64,000 nucleotides of DNA from positions 434,001 through 498,000 of the forward strand of contig CP121336.1 of NCBI GenBank assembly GCA_043553855.1, given 5' to 3'. Every line of letters starts with the position of its first letter. The stretch's first letter is position 1. Made by a program: the position numbers and the translations under genes. This document shows positions 59,137 to 64,000 of the stretch, piece after piece. The notes beneath the pieces were generated by a model. It was not told the DNA's origin and did no database searches. It saw only the letters and a list, made by a program, of their open reading frames with translations. The DNA comes from JAUIAS01 sp030425395 (GTDB lineage: Bacteria; Pseudomonadota; Alphaproteobacteria; Rhodobacterales; Rhodobacteraceae).

Positions 59137-60632
59137 CAGAAATCAAACCCCATCTGGCGCGCATCGGTGCGGGCGCGTTTGCGGGGGGAGCGATCATTGA
59201 CGAAATGGCCGGCCCTGTCCTTGCGCGATGCGTGGCGCGCAACGATACCCGCCGCCACGGGGGCAAATCCCGCCTGCTTGCGCACGGCCCAGACCGCGTC
59301 GCGGGCGGCGCGGGCGGCCTCGGCCACATCCATGACAGGTGGCGGATAGGCCAGCCCTGCCGCCCCGCCCCAGCGCCATGGTTCCTGAAGCAGCGGATCG
59401 GGCACCTGCGCCAGTTCCGGCAGCCACCTTCGCGTAAAGGCTCCGGTGGGGTCCTGATCCCTGCCCTGTTTGACCGGGTTGTAGATGCGGATGGTGTTCA
59501 TGCCGGTGGTGCCGGACTGCATCTGGACCTGAGACCAGTGAATGCCCGGTTCATAATCGGTGAACATCCGTGCCAGATGTTGGCCCGTGTTCCGCCAGTC
59601 CAGCCAGAGATGATAGGACGCCACCGCCATCAGCATCGACCGCATCCGAAAATTCAGCCACCCCGTAGCGATCAGGGACCGCATGCAGGCATCGACAAAG
59701 GGAATGCCGGTTTCGCCCTTTTCCCACGCGCCCCGCCGCGCGGCATCATCGTGGCGCATTCCTTCGTAGGCGGGATGCAGACAGGCGGTTTCGATGTCGG
59801 GCTGGTCTTCGAGTTTCTGAATAAAGTGGTCGCGCCACGCCAAACGGGACTGGAAGGATTTATATGAGGACCGCCATGCACGGTCGGAAGAGTCGCGGTT
59901 TGCCGTTTGCGTGCGTTTCGCCACCTCGCGCACCGACAGCGTGCCCAGCGCAAGATGCGGGCTGATCCGCGAACAGGCGCGCGCGCCTTCAAGGGGCGAT
60001 GACATCGCGCGCCGATACTCCCGACCGCGGTCGATCAGAAAGCTGTCAAGCGCGCGCATCCCGCGCGCCCGTCCGCCCCTCTGGCGGCGGGGCGCATCAT
60101 CGAAAAGCAGGTCGGGCCAGTCATCGGAGGCTGGCAAGATCGCCGCCGCGAGCACAGCCGGAACCGTCACCAAAGAAGCCGACACATGTGCAAAACGCTG
60201 CCGTGCCCAGCCATCGCGCCCCTGCAATCGGCGCACGACGCCGCATTGGGGCAACTGGTGCCAGCGCATACCTTGCCCGCGCGCCCAAATCGCGACGGCG
60301 CGGTCGCGGGCATAGGTCCATGCGTTTCCGGTTTCCTCATGGCTGACGAGATGGCGGGCACCTGTCTCGGCGCGCAGGGCCTCAAGGGTGGGCACTGCCT
60401 CCCCGACCCTGAGGACAAGCGGCAACCCAATCTCAGCCAGCGCGTCCCTGAGATCCTCCAAGCAGTCGCGCAGAAAGGCAAACTGACGGCCCGACACGTC
60501 CGGCTGTGCCCAATAGGCCGGTTCGAGAACGTAAACCGGCAAAACATCCCCCAAGCGCGCGGCCTGCACCAGCGCGGGGTGATCATGCACGCGCAAATCG
60601 CGCTTGAACCAGAGCAGAACCGTTTCCGACAT
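59136..60632 (-). CDS. Cryptochrome/DNA photolyase family protein
   Basis: The ATG at 60632 gives 498 aa. The antenna domain starts VLLWFKRDLRVHDHPAL. The FAD domain carries SRISPHLALGTLSVREV, KSFQSRLAWRDHFIQKL, TGWLNFRMRSMLMAVASYHLWLDW and GIHWSQVQMQSGTTGMNTIRIYNP. The NFRMR...HWSQ variant (instead of HNRMR...GWQW) marks a plant-cryptochrome-like/class-III-type branch different from the CPD photolyase at 22702. It either repairs dimers or acts as photoreceptor. It is coupled to the downstream DUF2256 gene. Confidence 0.93.
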   Translation of the reverse strand: MSETVLLWFKRDLRVHDHPALVQAARLGDVLPVYVLEPAYWAQPDVSGRQFAFLRDCLEDLRDALAEIGLPLVLRVGEAVPTLEALRAETGARHLVSHEETGNAWTYARDRAVAIWARGQGMRWHQLPQCGVVRRLQGRDGWARQRFAHVSASLVTVPAVLAAAILPASDDWPDLLFDDAPRRQRGGRARGMRALDSFLIDRGREYRRAMSSPLEGARACSRISPHLALGTLSVREVAKRTQTANRDSSDRAWRSSYKSFQSRLAWRDHFIQKLEDQPDIETACLHPAYEGMRHDDAARRGAWEKGETGIPFVDACMRSLIATGWLNFRMRSMLMAVASYHLWLDWRNTGQHLARMFTDYEPGIHWSQVQMQSGTTGMNTIRIYNPVKQGRDQDPTGAFTRRWLPELAQVPDPLLQEPWRWGGAAGLAYPPPVMDVAEAARAARDAVWAVRKQAGFAPVAAGIVARHASRKDRAGHFVNDRSPRKRARTDARQMGFDF

Positions 60633-60692
60633 GGCGGACCAGATAGCGGGCGGACCGGGCCGGAACACCCCCGCGACGGGTCATACCACGAA

Positions 60693-60721
60693 AAAACCCC
60701 GACCTTTCGGGCCGGGGTTTT
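60693..60721 (-). terminator. Strong terminator after the lipoprotein gene
   Basis: AAAACCCCG-A-CC (60693-60704) pairs with GG-C-CGGGGTTTT around a short loop, 12 positions with one mismatch. On the minus strand it is followed by a run of T, 24 bp after the lipoprotein stop; on the plus strand it also ends in TTTT, so it may work both ways. Confidence 0.88.
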
Positions 60722-60744
60722 CACGGTCAGCCGTTACGCCGCGA

Positions 60745-61071
60745 TCAGAACTTGCAGCGCTTCTTCTTGGCCAGTGCCACCAGAACTTCTTGGCGTTTGT
60801 TGGCGGCCTCGATGGCCTCATTCGCGTTGGCATAGTTGCCGATGACTGCCGGCCAGAAGAAGATCGCCGCTGCCACGTTGGCACCGGAGGCGGTCTTGCC
60901 CTTCTTGGCTTCGGCGCGGATTTCTTCCAGCTGGCCAATCTGAGTCTTGATGTCGGCGCATGTCATATCCGAATCGTTGATCGAATTTGTCTGGACCACG
61001 TCCGGGGCGACGCAACCGCTCAGCATGATTGCAATCGCGAGGGCACCGGCCATTTTGGTTTTCAAACTCAC
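60745..61071 (-). CDS. Small lipoprotein
   Basis: The start is a GTG at 61071 with an AGGAG Shine-Dalgarno 6 bp upstream; the product has 108 aa. The N-terminal signal has a clear lipobox (AIAIMLSGC), predicting lipidation of the Cys and envelope location. The mature part includes SINDSDMTCADIKTQIGQLEEIRAEAKKGK, a short hydrophobic segment (AAAIFFWPAVIGN), then EAIEAANKRQEVLVALAKKKRC; two later Cys could form a disulfide. It resembles small roseobacter lipoproteins of unknown function. It is monocistronic with its own terminator. Confidence 0.85.
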   Translation of the reverse strand: MSLKTKMAGALAIAIMLSGCVAPDVVQTNSINDSDMTCADIKTQIGQLEEIRAEAKKGKTASGANVAAAIFFWPAVIGNYANANEAIEAANKRQEVLVALAKKKRCKF

Positions 61072-61326
61072 TGGAAACTCCTGCTTATTCGGCGCGAAAT
61101 GGAAAAACACCACGCCATTTCTGATTAACTGCGAAGACCATCGCCGAGGGCGCGTGTTCGCCTTGCCGCATGACGCCGATCCGCGTCAGACGCCCTTCGA
61201 CTTTCACAAAGCCGTGAAGCGGTCAACCTGCAAGTGGCGATATCGCCATTTGCCGCCGTGGGGCTGCGCTTGCAGCGGCCCGGCCAAGCCCCTAACGTCG
61301 GGCCAAATCAGCACAGCGAGGCCCCC

Positions 61327-63885
61327 ATGCGCGACGCCGCCCCCACGACCGTTTACCTGAAGGATTATGCCCCGTTCACCCATAGGGTGGATTCGGTCAC
61401 TCTGGACTTCTTTCTGGCACCCGAGACGACCCGCGTAAAAAGCCGGATTGCCTTTGCCCCCGCCCCTGATGCGCCCGATGCCCCGTTTTTTCTGCACGGC
61501 GAAGACCTGCGCCTGATTGCGGCATCTATTGACGGGATGCCCGTCACCCCCCGCATCGTTGACGGCGGGATTGAAGTGGACGTGCCAGAAGGCCCGTTCA
61601 TATGGGAGGCCGAGGTTGAAATCGCACCCGCTCTCAATACCGCGCTTGAAGGGCTCTATCTGTCCTCGGGGATGTATTGCACCCAATGCGAGGCCGAAGG
61701 TTTTCGCAAGATCACATACTACCCCGACCGTCCCGAAGTGATGAGCATATTCACGGTGCGCGTGCACTCGGACCTGCCGGTGATGCTGTCCAACGGCAAT
61801 CCCGTGGCATCGGGCGATGGCTGGGCGGAATGGCACGACCCATGGCCCAAACCTGCGTATCTCTTTGCGCTGGTGGCGGGCGATCTGGTCGCGCATTCCG
61901 ATACCTTCACCACGATGGGCGGGCGCGAGGTCGCACTGAACCTGTGGGTGCGGGCACCCGACATCGGCAAATGCGCCTTTGGGATGGAGGCGCTCAAGAA
62001 ATCTATGAAGTGGGACGAGGACGTCTATGGCCGCGAATACGATCTGGACGTCTTCAACATCGTGGCGGTCGATGATTTCAACATGGGGGCGATGGAAAAC
62101 AAGGGGCTGAACATCTTCAACTCATCCGCCGTGCTGGCCAGCCCCGAAACCGCCACGGACATGAACTTTGAACGCATCGAGGCGATCATCGCGCATGAGT
62201 ATTTCCACAACTGGACCGGCAACCGCATCACCTGCCGCGACTGGTTCCAGCTTTGCCTGAAAGAGGGTTTGACGGTGTTCCGCGATGCGGAGTTCACCGC
62301 CGATATGCGATCCGCCCCGGTCAAACGGATCGGCGATGTGATCGACCTGCGCGCCCGCCAGTTCCCCGAAGATCAGGGTCCGCTGGCCCACCCCGTGCGG
62401 CCCGAAAGCTTTCAAGAGATCAACAATTTCTACACGGCCACCGTTTATGAAAAAGGGGCCGAAGTGATCGGCATGCTCAAACGGCTGGTGGGTGGGGACG
62501 CCTATCGCCGCGCGCTTGATCTGTATTTCGATCGCCATGACGGGCAGGCCTGCACGATAGAAGACTGGCTGGCCGTGTTCGAAGAGGTGACAGACCGCGA
62601 TCTGGCACAGTTCAAGCGATGGTATTCACAGGCGGGAACGCCGCGCCTGTCGGTGTCCGAGGATTGGGCCGATGGCACACTGACCCTGACGTTTGAACAA
62701 ACGCTCAGCCCGTCGGCCACCACCCGTGCCCCGCTGCCACAGTTGATTCCGGTCGCGGTGGGATTGCTGGGGCCAGAGGGCAACGAGGTGGTGCCAACCA
62801 CGCTCCTTGAGGTCACCGAAGCCAAACAGAGCTTTCGTTTCGAGGGGCTTGCTGCGCGTCCGGTGGCATCTTTGCTGCGCGACTTTTCTGCACCCGTGGT
62901 GCTTGATCACCCGCAAGGGGCGGCGCATCGGGCGTTCCTGCTGTCACATGACAGTGACCCGTTCAACCGCTGGGAGGCCGGGCGCGAACTGGCGCGGGCA
63001 ACGCTGCTGGATATGGCGCGCGGCCTGACCGATGCACCGGACGCGGCCTATCTGGACGGGATACGCGCAGTGGTGAGCGATCGTAGCCTTGATCCGGCCT
63101 ACCGGGCGCTGATGCTGGGCCAGCCAAGCCAATCCGATCTGGCCGCATCGCTGGCCGAGGCAGGCGATGTCCCGGACCCAACCGCGATCCACGCGGCATC
63201 GGAAGCCTTGCGCGTTGCGATGGCGGCCCATCTGGGCGACGATCTTCTGACAGGTCTGATCGCCGAGACCCGCGTTGACGCGCCCTATGCGCCCGATGCG
63301 GAACAGTCCGGCAAGCGTGCCCTTGGCAATGCGGTTCTGGCCCTTCTGACCCGGCGCGACGGCGGAGCAGCGGCACGGGCGCAATATGCCGGTGCCGACA
63401 ACATGACCCTTCAATTCTCCGCTCTGGCGTGCCTTTTGCTGATCGAAAAAGGTGCGGACGAACTGGCCGCTTTCTATGACCAGTGGCAGGATGACAGGCT
63501 GGTTCTGGACAAATGGTTCGGCCTTCAGGTCATGCAGGCCGCCCCCGAACGCGCCGCGACGGTGGCCCGCGAACTGACCGAACACGCGGATTTCAACTGG
63601 AAGAACCCCAACAGGTTCCGGGCATTGATGGGCAGCCTTGCGATGAACCACGCGGGCTTTCACGCCGCAGACGGGACCGGGTATGCCTTGCTGGCCGATT
63701 GGCTGATGCGGCTTGATCCGGTCAATCCGCAGACCACGGCGCGGATGTGTTCGGCGTTTCAGACGTGGCGGCGCTACGACAGTGACAGGCAGGCGCTGAT
63801 CGGCGCACAGTTGCAGCGCATCATGGCCCTGCCCGGCCTGTCTCGGGATACGTCGGAAATGGTATCGCGGATACTCGGAGCCTGA
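61327..63885 (+). CDS. pepN: Aminopeptidase N (M1 family)
   Basis: The ATG at 61327 has GAGG 5 bp upstream and gives 852 aa (E. coli PepN has 870). M1 hallmarks are the GAMEN substrate-binding motif (FNMGAMENKGLNIF) and the zinc motif HEYFHNWTGNRITCRDWFQLCLKEG, with downstream Glu as third ligand. The Tyr of the TATVYEKGAEVI segment stabilises the transition state. Lacking a signal peptide, it is a cytosolic enzyme that removes N-terminal residues from peptides. The open frame extends upstream to 61234 but without Shine-Dalgarno or family match. Confidence 0.96.
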   Translation: MRDAAPTTVYLKDYAPFTHRVDSVTLDFFLAPETTRVKSRIAFAPAPDAPDAPFFLHGEDLRLIAASIDGMPVTPRIVDGGIEVDVPEGPFIWEAEVEIAPALNTALEGLYLSSGMYCTQCEAEGFRKITYYPDRPEVMSIFTVRVHSDLPVMLSNGNPVASGDGWAEWHDPWPKPAYLFALVAGDLVAHSDTFTTMGGREVALNLWVRAPDIGKCAFGMEALKKSMKWDEDVYGREYDLDVFNIVAVDDFNMGAMENKGLNIFNSSAVLASPETATDMNFERIEAIIAHEYFHNWTGNRITCRDWFQLCLKEGLTVFRDAEFTADMRSAPVKRIGDVIDLRARQFPEDQGPLAHPVRPESFQEINNFYTATVYEKGAEVIGMLKRLVGGDAYRRALDLYFDRHDGQACTIEDWLAVFEEVTDRDLAQFKRWYSQAGTPRLSVSEDWADGTLTLTFEQTLSPSATTRAPLPQLIPVAVGLLGPEGNEVVPTTLLEVTEAKQSFRFEGLAARPVASLLRDFSAPVVLDHPQGAAHRAFLLSHDSDPFNRWEAGRELARATLLDMARGLTDAPDAAYLDGIRAVVSDRSLDPAYRALMLGQPSQSDLAASLAEAGDVPDPTAIHAASEALRVAMAAHLGDDLLTGLIAETRVDAPYAPDAEQSGKRALGNAVLALLTRRDGGAAARAQYAGADNMTLQFSALACLLLIEKGADELAAFYDQWQDDRLVLDKWFGLQVMQAAPERAATVARELTEHADFNWKNPNRFRALMGSLAMNHAGFHAADGTGYALLADWLMRLDPVNPQTTARMCSAFQTWRRYDSDRQALIGAQLQRIMALPGLSRDTSEMVSRILGA

Positions 63886-63907
63886 TGTTTATGTTGAGGG
63901 ACATGAG

Positions 63908-64000
63908 ATGACACGCAAGACAGTTCTTGTGACCGGCGGATCGGCGGGGATCGGCGCGGCCTGTGTGCGCATGGCGGCACGGCGCGGCTATGACATCGTG
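63908..64000 (+). CDS. SDR-family oxidoreductase, 3' end beyond the window
   Basis: The last 93 bases open a frame MTRKTVLVTGGSAGIGAACV... whose TGGSAGIG is the classical SDR cofactor-binding motif. It follows aminopeptidase N by 22 bp with a GAGG about 10 bp before the ATG, so it may be co-transcribed with it. The substrate cannot be judged from the visible part. Confidence 0.85.
   Translation, partial: MTRKTVLVTGGSAGIGAACVRMAARRGYDIV

Overview
The window is high-GC DNA (roughly 63-65% by eye) from an alphaproteobacterium, most likely a marine member of the Rhodobacteraceae (Roseobacter group). This rests on gene content and style: DUF3422, YeeE/YedE, the GGCT-NUDIX fusion, Hint-domain secreted proteins, a DUF2256-photolyase pair, tandem M20D amidohydrolases beside a peptide ABC transporter, a full-length PntA, and a recurring intergenic hairpin motif. 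It looks chromosomal. There is no rRNA and no CRISPR array; one tRNA gene is present.

Layout. (1) 1-13013, minus strand: one collinear cluster of nine tightly packed or overlapping genes with two different MoxR-type AAA+ ATPases (a classical MoxR and a RavA-like one), a DUF58 protein, two membrane proteins with von Willebrand A (VWA) MIDAS motifs, a probable degenerate VWA protein, two unknown proteins (one running off the left edge), and a membrane protein with a Gly/Asp/Ser-rich tail built of 87-bp tandem repeats. (2) 13014-15918: a graveyard of insertion sequences. An IS4-type fragment abuts an IS66 tnpA fragment, which is cut by a complete-ended IS3-family element whose orfB is itself broken by a short double-palindrome insertion. 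(3) 15919-27706, mostly housekeeping on the minus strand: tRNA-Ser(GGA), an AlaX-type editing protein, an MscS-family channel, a cysteine synthase, the GGCT-NUDIX fusion, a CFA-synthase-type methyltransferase, a CPD photolyase, a class-V aminotransferase, a BCCT transporter and a universal stress protein. (4) 27895-37962: a small hypothetical gene, then a divergent peptide/amide utilisation locus. Minus arm: fused ABC ATPase followed by three paralogous M20D hydrolases. Plus arm: binding protein and two permeases.

(5) 38170-45695: YeeE-like transporter, DUF3422 protein (their 3' ends overlap), pntAB transhydrogenase, then a three-gene operon (atypical metallo-beta-lactamase-fold protein, periplasmic rhodanese, isoprenylcysteine-methyltransferase-like protein) preceded by a palindrome of the ATTC-N8-GAAT form reported for the sulfide-responsive repressor SqrR. 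(6) 45820-52533: an SDR, kynureninase and tryptophan 2,3-dioxygenase (start of tryptophan catabolism), then a TetR regulator divergent from an IorAB-like molybdenum hydroxylase, with a convincing promoter/operator between them. (7) 52796-58805: an RTX/Hint protein on the plus strand, then on the minus strand malate synthase G, a GlcG-like protein and a PuuD-like amidotransferase. (8) 58966-64000: a 56-aa DUF2256 zinc-ribbon-like gene overlapping a cryptochrome/photolyase, a small lipoprotein with a strong terminator, aminopeptidase N, and the start of another SDR.

The least conventional part is the MoxR/VWA cluster. Its architecture suggests an envelope-associated AAA+ chaperone machine. Several of its components match nothing I recognise, and the IS debris lies directly upstream of its first gene.
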